A DNA stretch of 64,000 bases, taken from Bacteroidaceae bacterium. GTDB taxonomy: Bacteria > Bacteroidota > Bacteroidia > Bacteroidales > Bacteroidaceae. The notes below the pieces were generated by a model. That model had not been told where the DNA came from, made no database searches, and worked only from the letters and a program-made list of their open reading frames with translations. Location: NCBI GenBank assembly GCA_017522785.1, contig JAFWYF010000015.1, forward strand, positions 124,001 through 188,000. Reading direction: 5' to 3'. Of the stretch, positions 16,438 to 26,247 are shown piece after piece. The translations under genes were made by a program, and so were the position numbers. Within the stretch, counting starts at the first letter, position 1. The number at the start of each line of letters is the position of its first letter.

Positions 16438-16554
16438 ATTATATATTTAGAATTTGTTATTGTTAAAGTGTTTATTTTTAATAATAGATGTCGGCTGTCT
16501 GCTAAACAAATATTGCAGATGAGCCGTTGATTTAGGCCGATGATAAAGAGAGGG

Positions 16555-16947
16555 CTAAATGATTAGCCTGCCTAATTTAATAAACGATTTATTTGATGAA
16601 TAACAAATTTTATGTAACGATGTTGCACACGAAGATACACCGACTGCTAAACTGTTGTCTTTCTCTTTAAAAATGTAGAAAGGTAATGGTGATATCGATT
16701 TGATTGTTCGAGTGCGGGAGTCTATTCTGTTGTTGCTCCTGTATACTTGCTGCCCTGTGATGGCATGTTGTTGAATTTCGTTCGCAGGGGGTACAACGTG
16801 AGTTTTTACTACTTCGGCCTTGTTTGTAAATATTTCTAAACACTGTTTCTCATTAAAAGAGAATTGTGTCTTTTTTACATCATTGCCAATAACTATTAAC
16901 AATGACATTACTACAATTGCAAGTATAAACGTATATAGGCGTTTCAT
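16555..16947 (-). CDS. Small hypothetical protein with N-terminal membrane anchor
   Basis: A 130-residue protein I do not recognise. One hydrophobic helix (residues 4-21) is followed by a polar stretch with a QQHAITGQQVY segment, then a C-terminal part with three Cys (two of them in SSCATSLHKICYSS). It is probably periplasmic. A full promoter directly upstream supports that it is a real gene: TTG, 19 bases, TATATTTG, with the -7 element 11 bases from the ATG, giving a very short leader. Confidence 0.6.
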   Translation of the reverse strand: MKRLYTFILAIVVMSLLIVIGNDVKKTQFSFNEKQCLEIFTNKAEVVKTHVVPPANEIQQHAITGQQVYRSNNRIDSRTRTIKSISPLPFYIFKEKDNSLAVGVSSCATSLHKICYSSNKSFIKLGRLII

Positions 16948-16957
16948 AAACTTGTTG

Positions 16958-16987
16958 CAAATATAGTAAAATAAATGATAAATACAA
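16958..16987 (-). promoter_or_regulatory. Promoter of the small hypothetical gene
   Basis: Minus strand: TTG (16985-16987), 19 bases, TATATTTG (16958-16965). Confidence 0.6.
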
Positions 16988-17020
16988 ATAATGTATAATG
17001 TTTGTTATTTGGTGTTTTCT

Positions 17021-19039
17021 CTATTTCTTTTCTTTCAGCAACTCTTGTAGTTTAAACATTTCATCGCGGTATTGTGCAGCTTCTATAAAGTTCATCTTGT
17101 CTGCGGCATCCTGCATGAGTCGTCGGGTACGTGCGATGCTCTTTTCGAGTTGCTCTTTGCTCATATACTTTACAATTGGGTCGCATGCAATAGCCGGTTG
17201 CATGGTCTCTTCGCTGTATATTTTGGCCGGTGTGTTTTCTCTCTTTTCTTGTACAAGAGCATTGGCAATCTGCTTCTTTATTTGTGTCGGAGTTATTCCG
17301 TTTGCTTCGTTATATGCAATCTGCTTCTCTCTACGTCTGTTAGTCTCATCTATGGTTTTTTGCATACTGGCAGTAATCTTTTCGGCATAAAATATGACCA
17401 ATCCATTTATGTTGCGTGCTGCACGTCCCGCAGTCTGTGTCAATGAGCGATGGCTACGTAAGAAACCCTCTTTGTCGGCATCCATGATAGCTACAAGAGA
17501 TACTTCGGGCAGGTCCAACCCTTCTCGTAATAGGTTTACTCCAATCAATACATCGTATAATCCTTCGCGCAGGTCTGTCATTATTTGAATTCTGTCGAGA
17601 GTCTCCACATCGCTGTGTATGTAGTTGCAACGCACTCCATTCTTTTGCAGGTACTCGGTAAGTTCTTCGGCCATACGCTTTGTGAGTGTAGTAACCAATA
17701 CTCGTTCATCGCGTTCGCAACGTTGCTGTATCTCTTCCATTAAATCGTCTACTTGGTTCTTGCTACTACGAACTTCAATTATTGGGTCTAATAGCCCAGT
17801 GGGGCGAATAAGTTGTTCTACAACCACTCCTTCGCTTTTTTGTAGCTCATAATCGTCGGGAGTGGCACTAACGTATATAACTTGATTGGTAAGTTCTTCG
17901 AACTCTTCGAATTTCAGTGGGCGGTTGTCGAATGCGGCAGGCAGACGAAAACCGAATTCTACAAGATTACTCTTTCGTGCGCGGTCTCCACCATACATTG
18001 CATGTATTTGTGGAACGCTTACGTGGCTCTCATCTATAATAAGTAGAAAATCTTCTGGAAAAAAATCGAGCAAACAGTAGGGGCGTGTTCCGGGCTCTCG
18101 TCCGTCGAAGTAACGGGAGTAGTTCTCAATGCCGGAGCAGTGTCCTAATTCACGTAACATCTCAGTGTCGTATGTTACACGCTCGTGTAATCGTTTTGCT
18201 TCAAATGGTTTACCAATCTCTTTAAAATAGTCTACGCGCTCGGCAAGGTCTTTTTCAATTTCGGAAATAGCACGTAAAGTGCTCTCCTTTGTTGTCATGA
18301 ATAGGTTTGCCGGGTAAATTTTGTATTCTTCAAAATCTGTTATACGCACGCCTGTTTGTGGGTCAATTTCCTCAATTCCATCAATCTCGTCGTCCCAGAA
18401 AGTTATTCGAAGAACATGGTCGCTGTATGCTAAACTAACTTCAACGGTGTCGCCTTTCACACGAAATGCACCTCTATTTAGTTCAAGGTCGTTTCGTACA
18501 TACAAACTGCTAACCAATGAGCGTAAAAAGACATTTCGGTCGAGCTTCATGCCCATTCTTACGTCAATAACATTATTGTAGAAATCGGCCGGATTGCCCA
18601 TACCATATATGCACGATACCGATGACACAACTACAACGTCTTTACGTCCCGATAGCAGTGCCGATGTTGCAGATAATCGCAATTTGTCTATTTCGTCATT
18701 TATAGCAAGGTCTTTCTCTATGTATGTGTCAGTCGATGGAATATATGCTTCGGGTTGGTAGTAGTCGTAGTACGATACATAGTATTCAACAGCATTGTTT
18801 GGGAAGAAGCCCTTAAACTCGTTGTAGAGCTGTGCCGCCAACGTTTTATTGTGGCTTAGTATGAGTGTTGGCTTGTTTATCTCTTTTATGACATTGGCAA
18901 TGGTAAATGTTTTACCCGAACCGGTAACGCCAAGCAGTGTTTGTGCCGGCATTCCACTCTTTATTCCATCGACAAGTTGTGCGATAGCCTCTGGTTGGTC
19001 TCCGGTGGGTGAATAGTCCGATATCAGTTGAAATTTCAT
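17021..19039 (-). CDS. uvrB: Excinuclease ABC subunit B
   Basis: The DNA-damage verification helicase of nucleotide excision repair, 672 residues, full length. Walker A is GVTGSGKT (37-44). The beta-hairpin that probes the DNA appears as YYVSYYDYYQPEAYIPSTD. The Walker B/DEAD-like box is IDESHVSVPQ, helicase motif VI appears as SLTQTAGRAARN, and a UvrC-interacting UVR coiled coil forms the last 40 residues. No uvrA or uvrC is adjacent. A -7 element (TACCTTTG on the minus strand, 19114-19121) lies 75 bases upstream. No LexA-type box was recognised. Confidence 0.97.
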   Translation of the reverse strand: MKFQLISDYSPTGDQPEAIAQLVDGIKSGMPAQTLLGVTGSGKTFTIANVIKEINKPTLILSHNKTLAAQLYNEFKGFFPNNAVEYYVSYYDYYQPEAYIPSTDTYIEKDLAINDEIDKLRLSATSALLSGRKDVVVVSSVSCIYGMGNPADFYNNVIDVRMGMKLDRNVFLRSLVSSLYVRNDLELNRGAFRVKGDTVEVSLAYSDHVLRITFWDDEIDGIEEIDPQTGVRITDFEEYKIYPANLFMTTKESTLRAISEIEKDLAERVDYFKEIGKPFEAKRLHERVTYDTEMLRELGHCSGIENYSRYFDGREPGTRPYCLLDFFPEDFLLIIDESHVSVPQIHAMYGGDRARKSNLVEFGFRLPAAFDNRPLKFEEFEELTNQVIYVSATPDDYELQKSEGVVVEQLIRPTGLLDPIIEVRSSKNQVDDLMEEIQQRCERDERVLVTTLTKRMAEELTEYLQKNGVRCNYIHSDVETLDRIQIMTDLREGLYDVLIGVNLLREGLDLPEVSLVAIMDADKEGFLRSHRSLTQTAGRAARNINGLVIFYAEKITASMQKTIDETNRRREKQIAYNEANGITPTQIKKQIANALVQEKRENTPAKIYSEETMQPAIACDPIVKYMSKEQLEKSIARTRRLMQDAADKMNFIEAAQYRDEMFKLQELLKEKK

Positions 19040-19113
19040 AATGCTTTTTGTATAGTTTTACTCAATTGCGAATATTGCTATCGTGAAATGAATTTTTATT
19101 TTTTCTCAACCAA

Positions 19114-19121
19114 CAAAGGTA
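19114..19121 (-). promoter_or_regulatory. -7 element for uvrB
   Basis: TACCTTTG on the minus strand, 75 bases upstream of the uvrB ATG; no clear TTG at -33. Confidence 0.45.
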
Positions 19122-19173
19122 TCTATTTTTATTATAGCAGCATAGGATTTATCATTAAAAATTCTCTCTTGTA

Positions 19174-19200
19174 GCCATTAACATCTATAATAGTAATGGC
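19174..19200 (+). promoter_or_regulatory. Dyad upstream of the MATE exporter promoter
   Basis: GCCATTA (19174-19180), 13 bases, TAATGGC (19194-19200), a perfect inverted repeat ending 27 bases before the -7 element of the exporter gene; candidate regulator site. Confidence 0.4.
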
Positions 19201-19227
19201 AGATAATAATCTATATAAAATTAATGT

Positions 19228-19235
19228 TATCTTTG
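19228..19235 (+). promoter_or_regulatory. -7 element of the MATE gene, very short leader
   Basis: TATCTTTG ends 10 bases before the ATG at 19246, so the mRNA leader would be only a few bases long. Confidence 0.6.
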
Positions 19236-19245
19236 TACGTGAATT

Positions 19246-20607
19246 ATGAAAAGGGATGCAATTGATTTTGAGAAAGAGAGAGTAACTGTTCTGTTCAGAA
19301 AATTACTAATTCCAACACTGCTGGGAACAATATCGCTATCGGCAGTAACGGCTATCGATGGCATTTTGGTAGGGCATGGTGTGGGAGCAGAGGGCGTTGC
19401 ATCCATAAATATAATTGTTCCAATCTATCAAATAATGTCAGGGGTAGGGCTTATGATCGGAACCGGTTGCTCGGTAGTTGCTTCTATTCATCTTGCACGA
19501 CAAAATGAAAGGGTTGCCCGGTTGAATATCTCACAGGCAATAATATTTACGTCGCTTGTTACGGTATTACTCTGCTCATTGGTGTTGGCTTTTCCTGTAT
19601 ATACGGCAACATTGCTAGGTGCATCAAAAACACTCATGCCACAAGTTCTGGACTATCTACAATGGATTATGCCCTCTTTCCTTTTTGAAATGTGGAGCCT
19701 GATAGGCTTGTTTATAATTCGTTTGGATGGTTCGCCACGCTATGCTATGTGGTGCAATATTCTTCCTTCTGCTCTTAATGCCTTCCTCGATTGGGTCTTT
19801 ATCTTCCCATTGGATATGGGTGTGAAGGGCGCAGCAATAGCTACTACAATATCTATAACTGTTGGTGGTGTCATGGCATTGGCGTATCTGCTTTTCTTTG
19901 CAAAATCGTTGAGAATAGTATCACTTAAAATAAGTTGCAAAAGTATAATGCTTTCATTGCGTAATATTGGTTATCAGTGTAAAGTGGGCTCATCGACACT
20001 GTTTGGCGAACTAACGCTTGCTGTGCTAATCTTTGTTGGCAATATTGTCTTCATGAATTATTTGGGTGATTCCGGTGTTGGAGCATTTGGCATAGCATGT
20101 TACTACACACCGTTTTTCTTTATGATGGGTAATGCAATTGCTCAATCGGCGCAACCAATTATAAGTTATAATTATGGTGCTTCGCGTTGGAAACAAATAC
20201 GTGAAGCTCGCAAACTGCTTTTGTCTACTTCTTTGTTTTTTGGGGTAATAGTAGCCTTGCTGTTTATATTTATTCCCGATAAATTGGTCGCTCTGTTTGT
20301 CGATACTACGAGCGTTGCCGGTCAAATAGCAATCGATGGCTTTCCATATTTTGCCACCGGGGTCCTGTTTTTTATTTTGAATGTGGCAATTGTTGGCTAT
20401 TACCAAAGCGTGGAGCAGATTAAACGTGCAACGCTTCTTGTCTTTCTTCGGGGTTTTGTTTTGTTAATTCCTAGTTTCATCCTTCTTCCAAGTATGTTGG
20501 GAGTGCGTGGAATTTGGTTGGCTATGCCGTTTGCAGAATTTTTGACAACACTTATTATTCTTTTGCTATTTATTTGTCAATATTTAAAAAAGGGTACAAG
20601 TCGCTAA
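19246..20607 (+). CDS. MATE family multidrug/metabolite exporter
   Basis: A 453-residue inner-membrane protein with about 12 helices in two homologous bundles. The family-typical first helix region reads KLLIPTLLGTISLSAVTAIDGILVGHGVG, and the second bundle repeats a related pattern (VGSSTLFGELTLAVLIFVGNIVFMNYLG). MATE proteins exchange Na+ or H+ for organic cations, drugs or metabolites; this one resembles the MepA-like bacterial branch. Substrate unknown. The gene stands alone, with a palindromic sequence and a near-leaderless promoter upstream, which suggests regulated expression. Confidence 0.9.
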   Translation: MKRDAIDFEKERVTVLFRKLLIPTLLGTISLSAVTAIDGILVGHGVGAEGVASINIIVPIYQIMSGVGLMIGTGCSVVASIHLARQNERVARLNISQAIIFTSLVTVLLCSLVLAFPVYTATLLGASKTLMPQVLDYLQWIMPSFLFEMWSLIGLFIIRLDGSPRYAMWCNILPSALNAFLDWVFIFPLDMGVKGAAIATTISITVGGVMALAYLLFFAKSLRIVSLKISCKSIMLSLRNIGYQCKVGSSTLFGELTLAVLIFVGNIVFMNYLGDSGVGAFGIACYYTPFFFMMGNAIAQSAQPIISYNYGASRWKQIREARKLLLSTSLFFGVIVALLFIFIPDKLVALFVDTTSVAGQIAIDGFPYFATGVLFFILNVAIVGYYQSVEQIKRATLLVFLRGFVLLIPSFILLPSMLGVRGIWLAMPFAEFLTTLIILLLFICQYLKKGTSR

Positions 20608-20668
20608 ATATGGCTTTGTTAGGAGTGTGCTGTTTGTATGTAAGTTCTTGTGCAAATTTTGCTTTATA

Positions 20669-20700
20669 TTGTTCTTTTTTGTGATTTTTTGCTAATTTTG
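20669..20700 (+). promoter_or_regulatory. Promoter of the GH27-GH16 gene
   Basis: TTG (20669-20671), 21 bases, TAATTTTG (20693-20700); leader of about 100 bases to the ATG. Confidence 0.6.
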
Positions 20701-20806
20701 CAAAATATGCGAATATAGTCTTTAGCAGTACATAATATTGCAGTTTAACCTAATTCAGCATCTTTGTTAATTGTTAGTTAAGCATGAATAATTTAAATAT
20801 ATTCTT

Positions 20807-23800
20807 ATGAGAAAAAAACTATTGTACTTTTATGCAAATGCATTATTGCTTGTTCTGTTTGTTGGGTCTTTTTTACCGGCAAATGCAGTTGAACCACCGT
20901 TGATGGGGTGGAGTTCGTGGAATGCCTATGGCTTTAAAATCAGTGAATCGGTTATTAAAGCACAAGCCGATGCTATGGTCGATTTAGGTTTCTACGCAAA
21001 GGGCTATAATCATATAAATATCGATGATGGCTTTTTCGGTGGCAGGGACGAGAATGGGAAATTAAAAATACATCCCGAACGTTTCCCTAACGGCATGCGT
21101 ACAATTGTCGATTATATTCATGCAAAAGGATTAAAAGCCGGAATATATTCCGATGCAGGATGTAATACTTGTGCTTCGTATTGGGGCGAACCAAAAGATG
21201 AAATAGGAATAGGTGTGGGCCTTTATGGCCACGATGATCAGGATATGGAACTCTATTTTAATGAATTTGATTTCGATTTTATTAAGATAGATTATTGTGG
21301 CGCCGATGCTCGAAACAATGCCGACAAACTCGACCTAGATGTTGAACTGCGTTATAAAGAGATATACGAGGCCATAAAAAAGACCGGCAGAGACGATATT
21401 ACATGGAATATATGTCGTTGGGCTTTTCCCGGAACTTGGGCGTGCGAAATAGCAAATTCATGGCGTACAACAGAGGATATCTACTTGGGTTGGGCTTCGG
21501 TCAAGAGTATTATAAACCAAAGTCTCTATCTGTCGGCCTATACCGGTGGTGGCCATTACAACGATATGGATATGCTTGAGGTTGGACGTGGCATGAGTGA
21601 AGAGGAGGATAAGACTCATTTCGGTATGTGGTGTATAATGAGTTCTCCACTGCTTATTGGTTGCGACCTTAACGATATCAAAGGAGATGCTTTGTCGCTT
21701 ATGCAAAACGAGGAATTGATTGCTCTTAATCAGGATGCACTAGGTTTGCAGGCATACGTCGTGAAAAAAGAAAACAACTCCTATGTACTTGTTAAAGATA
21801 TTGAAACTCTGAATGGTAATAAACGTGCAGTAGCGTTTTATAATCCTTCCGATGCTGAAGCAACCATCTCTGTTGATTTTATGCAACTCGATCTCTATGG
21901 TAGTGTGAAAGTGCGCGACCTGTTCGAGAAAAAAGATTTAGGCATGAAAACCGAAGGTATGACAGTTACGTTGCCTGCACATGGTACACGCATATATAAA
22001 TTGGAAGCTGAAAGACGTTTGGAACGAGTAATTTATGAGGCAGAAACAGCATGGTTGACATCTTATCAGGAATTGGAGGAGGACCCGACAATATCGGAAA
22101 CAGCTATATATAATAGCGATGAAAATTGTTCAGGTGGCATGAAGGCTTCTTGGCTTGGTAATGCAGACGATAATGATTTGCAATGGCGTAATGTCTTTAG
22201 TGAGAATGGTGGCGATTACACCATGACGCTAGCTTTTATAACGGGTGATTCACGTACAACCAAAATCTCGGTAAACGATGAGGCTCCAATAGAGGTTTCT
22301 CTAAACTCAGGCTCATGGAGCACAGTTGTTACAAAAGATGTAGAGATTAAATTGAAGAAAGGTAACAACGTAATTCGTCTCTATAACGAAAATGGTTGGA
22401 TGCCCGACTTCGATTATATGAAATTGACCTCACATGATAATCCTCGTCCTAATGGTGATTATCCAATTGTTGTGGAAAAGTCGCAAAAATATACACATGC
22501 TTCACGTAGACTAAACGGTATTTCGTTAAATGGCTCTAAAGATGGTAGCCAGTCAATCTCATTGTCGTCGAACTATATATATAACAAAATTGATGACAAG
22601 GTGTTCACAGCACGTGCCGGTGAAACATTGTCGCCTACATTCAATTTTACAACAGATTGGATGAATGGCTACGTATACCTAGATTGTGGCATGGATGGTG
22701 AGTTTAATGCTGAATTAGGAACAAACGGTTCTATTCCTGCCGGTAGCGATATAATGGCATATTCTCATTTCGAAGGATATAATAGTACAGGTGTAGCAAC
22801 ATCAAGTGGTAACGTGATTAATCCTCCCTCGTTTACACTGCCTGCCGACATGAAATCGGGTGTATACAGAATGAGATATAAAGTGGATTGGGATTATATT
22901 GACCCTGCAGGTCGTTCCGAGGATGGAAACGGTATCATCAAAAATGGTGGTGCAATAGTTGATGTATGCTTAAATATCCACACCGAAAATTGTAATATTA
23001 AAGCAACTGCAAATAACGGAGCAATTACAACAGTCGATGGAAATGCTGTGAATGGTTTGGTGCACCCATTTGGTAAACCTCTTACAGTTAAACTGACCCC
23101 CGACAATGGATATATGTGCGATGCAATAAGCATACGTCATGGACATAATCTCGATGGTGAAAGATATATCCATGGTGTTGCACAATATAACGAAATTGTT
23201 GTTCCGGCATATCTTATAAATAATAATAGTTATGAGATACCGGCAGAAATATTAGATGGTGATGTTGAGATTGTGGCACATTTTGCCAAAAGTGTCGAAG
23301 ATGAAGCTGTTGGCGAATATGCACTCTCTTTCGATAAAAATACAAAAACTCCGAATGAGGCAATAGCCTCTGTAGGTGCAGTAATTAACGTTGATAAAGG
23401 AATTGACAAAACAATTACTCTCCCGGCAACAGCTACAACTGTGTATAATTATCTTGAAACGGAATTAGCTGTACGTTCCGGAGCAGAGGTGGATGTGAAA
23501 ATAGATGTCGATGCACCATATCACTACTATTTTTATGTCGATCTTAACAATGACGGCAAATTTACTGCTCTTTTGAACGACGATGGTCTGCCTTCCTATT
23601 CTAGTGAGTTGCTGTCATTTACATACTATAATGGCAAAAATAGTGCCGGCGATGTTATAGTGGAAACTGCTTATAGTTCGCAACTTCCTCTATTTACGGT
23701 TTCTACATTGTTGCCAAACGGAATATATCGTGCGCGTATAAAGGCCGATAGAAACGATGTAAATCCTGCCGGTTCTAAATCAATTGTAGAAGATGGCGGT

Positions 23801-25093
23801 GTGGTAGTGGATTTCCTATTGAATGTTTATAGCGAAAGTGTAAATGTCAATTTGTATACATCAAATGGTAATATCTACTATTCAAATGGCGATGCAATAC
23901 CCATGACTGTTACTGCATTCAATTCGCTCGATGTTAAATCTGTGCCCGTAAAAGGTTTTGAACTAAAAGAACTAAAGGTTCGTCATGGATATAACTTAGA
24001 TGGTCCTCAGTTTGTGAATGGTAATCGTCAGTGGAAAGAATTTACACCCGATGCAGAAACATTTACAATACCGTCGGATTGTGTGAATGGTTCTCTTGAG
24101 GTGTATGCAAATTATAAGTCGGGAGCCAATACAGAATATCGTCTTGTCTTTAACGACGAATTTGATTCAGCCGACGGTACACAACCTGTTTCCGACAAAT
24201 GGATACGTTGTACTCGTATGGGCTCAACATGGAATCGTTGGCTTTCGGATAGCGAAGAGGTGGTTTATATAGAAGATGGTAAACTTGTTACACGTGCAAT
24301 ACCCAATCCCGACACTGCAACAGATGATGTTCCAATGATTACAGGAGGTATTAAATCGAATACTAGGTTTGCTTTTACCTATGGATATGTCGAGGGACGT
24401 ATACTTACCAATCCTTGGGTTGGCAACTTCCCTGCTTTTTGGATGATGCCAGAGAGCCAGCCTTTGGGATGGCCCAGAGATGGCGAGATTGATATTTTTG
24501 AATCTATAGATGGAGAGAATCGTGCATGGCATACTGTTCACTCTAATTGGACTTGGAACCTTGGTAATAAAAACAACCCTAAGTCGAGTTACGATGAGTA
24601 TGTGAATCTCGACCGTTACCATACTTACGGCTTGGAGTGGAACGAAAGTGCTCTCATTTGGTATGTCGATGGAAAAGAGGTCGGGCGATATGAAAAATCT
24701 ACTAATCAACAGACGTTAGAAAACGGGCAATGGCCTTTCAATCATCATTTCCATTTGATACTAAACCAAAGTGTTGGTAATGGTTCATGGGCGAAGAATC
24801 CCGACTTATCACACACCTATGAAACTCTTTTCGATTGGGTACGAGTATATCAAAAGGATGGAATGAGCAATACAAATGGAACAGTTGGCGTTGAATATGT
24901 TTCAGAAGAGAATGGAATTAATGTAAGTGCAGTAGATGGCGGTGTACTTCTTTCTGTTGAACAGCCACAACTTGTTCGCCTGTTTGATGTGATGGGACGC
25001 AATTTGTTTGAGTCTGTTGTAGATAGCTCTGTAACAATTCCATTAGAACGTGGATTCTATTTGGTTAATGGCATAAAAATATATGTAAAGTAA
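20807..25093 (+). CDS. Multidomain secreted glycosidase: GH27 + CBM + two GEVED-type repeats + GH16
   Basis: A 1428-residue exported enzyme with two catalytic modules. After a signal peptide (cleaved after ANA) comes a GH27 alpha-galactosidase barrel (about 28-400): opening PPLMGWSSWNAYG, nucleophile D162 in FIKIDYCG, acid/base D255 in YNDMDMLEVG. Residues about 405-540 look like a CBM35-type module (RVIYEAETAWLTS). Two tandem units follow, each a GEVED-like domain (YVYLDCGMDGEFN; FYVDLNNDGKFT) plus a segment with RHGHNLDG or RHGYNLDG. A GH16 domain (about 1108-1360) has the active site GEIDIFE with E1227 and E1232. The last 60 residues resemble a type IX sorting tail (RLFDVMGRNLFE). Possible substrates are alpha-Gal-capped galactans or mucin polyLacNAc (inference). 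Confidence 0.88.
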   Translation: MRKKLLYFYANALLLVLFVGSFLPANAVEPPLMGWSSWNAYGFKISESVIKAQADAMVDLGFYAKGYNHINIDDGFFGGRDENGKLKIHPERFPNGMRTIVDYIHAKGLKAGIYSDAGCNTCASYWGEPKDEIGIGVGLYGHDDQDMELYFNEFDFDFIKIDYCGADARNNADKLDLDVELRYKEIYEAIKKTGRDDITWNICRWAFPGTWACEIANSWRTTEDIYLGWASVKSIINQSLYLSAYTGGGHYNDMDMLEVGRGMSEEEDKTHFGMWCIMSSPLLIGCDLNDIKGDALSLMQNEELIALNQDALGLQAYVVKKENNSYVLVKDIETLNGNKRAVAFYNPSDAEATISVDFMQLDLYGSVKVRDLFEKKDLGMKTEGMTVTLPAHGTRIYKLEAERRLERVIYEAETAWLTSYQELEEDPTISETAIYNSDENCSGGMKASWLGNADDNDLQWRNVFSENGGDYTMTLAFITGDSRTTKISVNDEAPIEVSLNSGSWSTVVTKDVEIKLKKGNNVIRLYNENGWMPDFDYMKLTSHDNPRPNGDYPIVVEKSQKYTHASRRLNGISLNGSKDGSQSISLSSNYIYNKIDDKVFTARAGETLSPTFNFTTDWMNGYVYLDCGMDGEFNAELGTNGSIPAGSDIMAYSHFEGYNSTGVATSSGNVINPPSFTLPADMKSGVYRMRYKVDWDYIDPAGRSEDGNGIIKNGGAIVDVCLNIHTENCNIKATANNGAITTVDGNAVNGLVHPFGKPLTVKLTPDNGYMCDAISIRHGHNLDGERYIHGVAQYNEIVVPAYLINNNSYEIPAEILDGDVEIVAHFAKSVEDEAVGEYALSFDKNTKTPNEAIASVGAVINVDKGIDKTITLPATATTVYNYLETELAVRSGAEVDVKIDVDAPYHYYFYVDLNNDGKFTALLNDDGLPSYSSELLSFTYYNGKNSAGDVIVETAYSSQLPLFTVSTLLPNGIYRARIKADRNDVNPAGSKSIVEDGGVVVDFLLNVYSESVNVNLYTSNGNIYYSNGDAIPMTVTAFNSLDVKSVPVKGFELKELKVRHGYNLDGPQFVNGNRQWKEFTPDAETFTIPSDCVNGSLEVYANYKSGANTEYRLVFNDEFDSADGTQPVSDKWIRCTRMGSTWNRWLSDSEEVVYIEDGKLVTRAIPNPDTATDDVPMITGGIKSNTRFAFTYGYVEGRILTNPWVGNFPAFWMMPESQPLGWPRDGEIDIFESIDGENRAWHTVHSNWTWNLGNKNNPKSSYDEYVNLDRYHTYGLEWNESALIWYVDGKEVGRYEKSTNQQTLENGQWPFNHHFHLILNQSVGNGSWAKNPDLSHTYETLFDWVRVYQKDGMSNTNGTVGVEYVSEENGINVSAVDGGVLLSVEQPQLVRLFDVMGRNLFESVVDSSVTIPLERGFYLVNGIKIYVK

Positions 25094-25121
25094 GATAGAA
25101 ATCTTAATTCTATAGACATAG

Positions 25122-25155
25122 TAAACCTCAAAGTTTCTGAAAACTTTGAGGTTTA
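25122..25155 (+). terminator. Terminator after the GH27-GH16 gene
   Basis: 15-pair perfect stem (25122-25136/25141-25155), 4-base loop, T-rich tail. Confidence 0.85.
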
Positions 25156-25260
25156 TTTTACATATACCAGATGCATCGTTAGTACAATATATTTACTCTA
25201 ATTTAAACAGTTTATAAGTTTTATTTTATCATTTTAAAATAAATAATAACATTGTTTTCG

Positions 25261-25290
25261 TTGTATTTTCGTCAAAAAGCACTATCTTTG
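25261..25290 (+). promoter_or_regulatory. Promoter of bamD
   Basis: TTG (25261-25263), 19 bases, TATCTTTG (25283-25290). A GCAAAAT/ATTTTGC dyad (25290-25306) covers the predicted start. Confidence 0.65.
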
Positions 25291-25390
25291 CAAAATGAAA
25301 TTTTGCGATGGTGGGTTAGTGGGGCGTTAAATAATGAAATTGTTGCTTATATACGTCTCTACAGCTGTTTGCAATTGAAATAAGAATAGG

Positions 25391-26206
25391 ATGAAAAACG
25401 TTTTTTATATATCATTTTTTGTGTTACTCTTCTTTACATCTTGTTATAGCAGATATAACAAGGTGCAGAAAAGTACCGATGTGGAATATAGATACGAAGT
25501 GGCGAAAGAATACTATCTTGAAGGAGATTACTCAAAGGCAACCCCAATTTTAGAGAGCACTATAGCATTCCTTAAAGGAAGTGATAAAGGCGAAGAGTCG
25601 CTGATAATGTTGGCTATGTGCTACTATGAGTCGGGCGACTATTCTACAGCAGCACAATATTTTAAAACATTTTATACCAATTATCAGCGTAGCGAATACA
25701 CAGAATTGGCACGTTTCTACTCTGGGAAATCTCTGTTTAAAGGTATCTTAGAACCAGAACTAGACCAAACCGATACATTTACAGCAATTCAGGAATTACA
25801 GCTGTTCATGGAGTATTTTCCAACAAGCAGTTACAAAGACGAAGCTCAACAGATGCTTTTTGATATGCACGATGTGATAGTTAAAAAGGATTATCTTTCG
25901 GCTAAACTCTACTATGAACTGGGTAGTTATATGGCATATAAAGGTAATAACTATTTGGCTTGTATAATTACAGCTCAAAATGCATTGAACGACTATCCTT
26001 ACACTTCGTTGCGCGAAGAACTTTTGATACTTATATTGCGCGCTAAATATAAGATGGCATTTCATAGTATAGAAGATAAAAAGATAGATAGATATCGCGA
26101 AACTGTAGATGAATATTACTCTTTTAAAAATGAGTTCCCAACAAGTAAGTATTTAAAAGAGGCTAATGAATATTACAAAGAATCGCTCGAAGTGGTAAAT
26201 GAATAA
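25391..26206 (+). CDS. bamD: Outer membrane assembly lipoprotein BamD
   Basis: An essential lipoprotein of the BAM complex that works with BamA to insert beta-barrel proteins; 271 residues. The lipobox ends at Cys18 (FFTSC). Five TPR-like helical pairs follow, for example YEVAKEYYLEGDYSKATPILE and LAMCYYESGDYSTAAQYFKTFYTNYQRSEY, the pattern of the YfiO/BamD family. It begins a three-gene set with rpoZ (41 bases downstream) and a DUF4293 gene, an arrangement that recurs in Bacteroidales. It has its own promoter with both elements about 100 bases upstream. Confidence 0.93.
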   Translation: MKNVFYISFFVLLFFTSCYSRYNKVQKSTDVEYRYEVAKEYYLEGDYSKATPILESTIAFLKGSDKGEESLIMLAMCYYESGDYSTAAQYFKTFYTNYQRSEYTELARFYSGKSLFKGILEPELDQTDTFTAIQELQLFMEYFPTSSYKDEAQQMLFDMHDVIVKKDYLSAKLYYELGSYMAYKGNNYLACIITAQNALNDYPYTSLREELLILILRAKYKMAFHSIEDKKIDRYRETVDEYYSFKNEFPTSKYLKEANEYYKESLEVVNE

Positions 26207-26247
26207 TTTATAAAAGGTAAATAATAATAACAATCAATAATAAAGCA

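Noticed and set aside
14861-16450. Rightward ORFs of 244 and 173 residues opposite the Na/Pi cotransporter
   Set aside because: Mirror images of helical membrane codons; the leftward gene has both QSSSAT motifs.
24224-24709. Leftward ORF of 161 residues inside the GH16 domain
   Set aside because: Shadow of the GH16 frame; no promoter or family resemblance.
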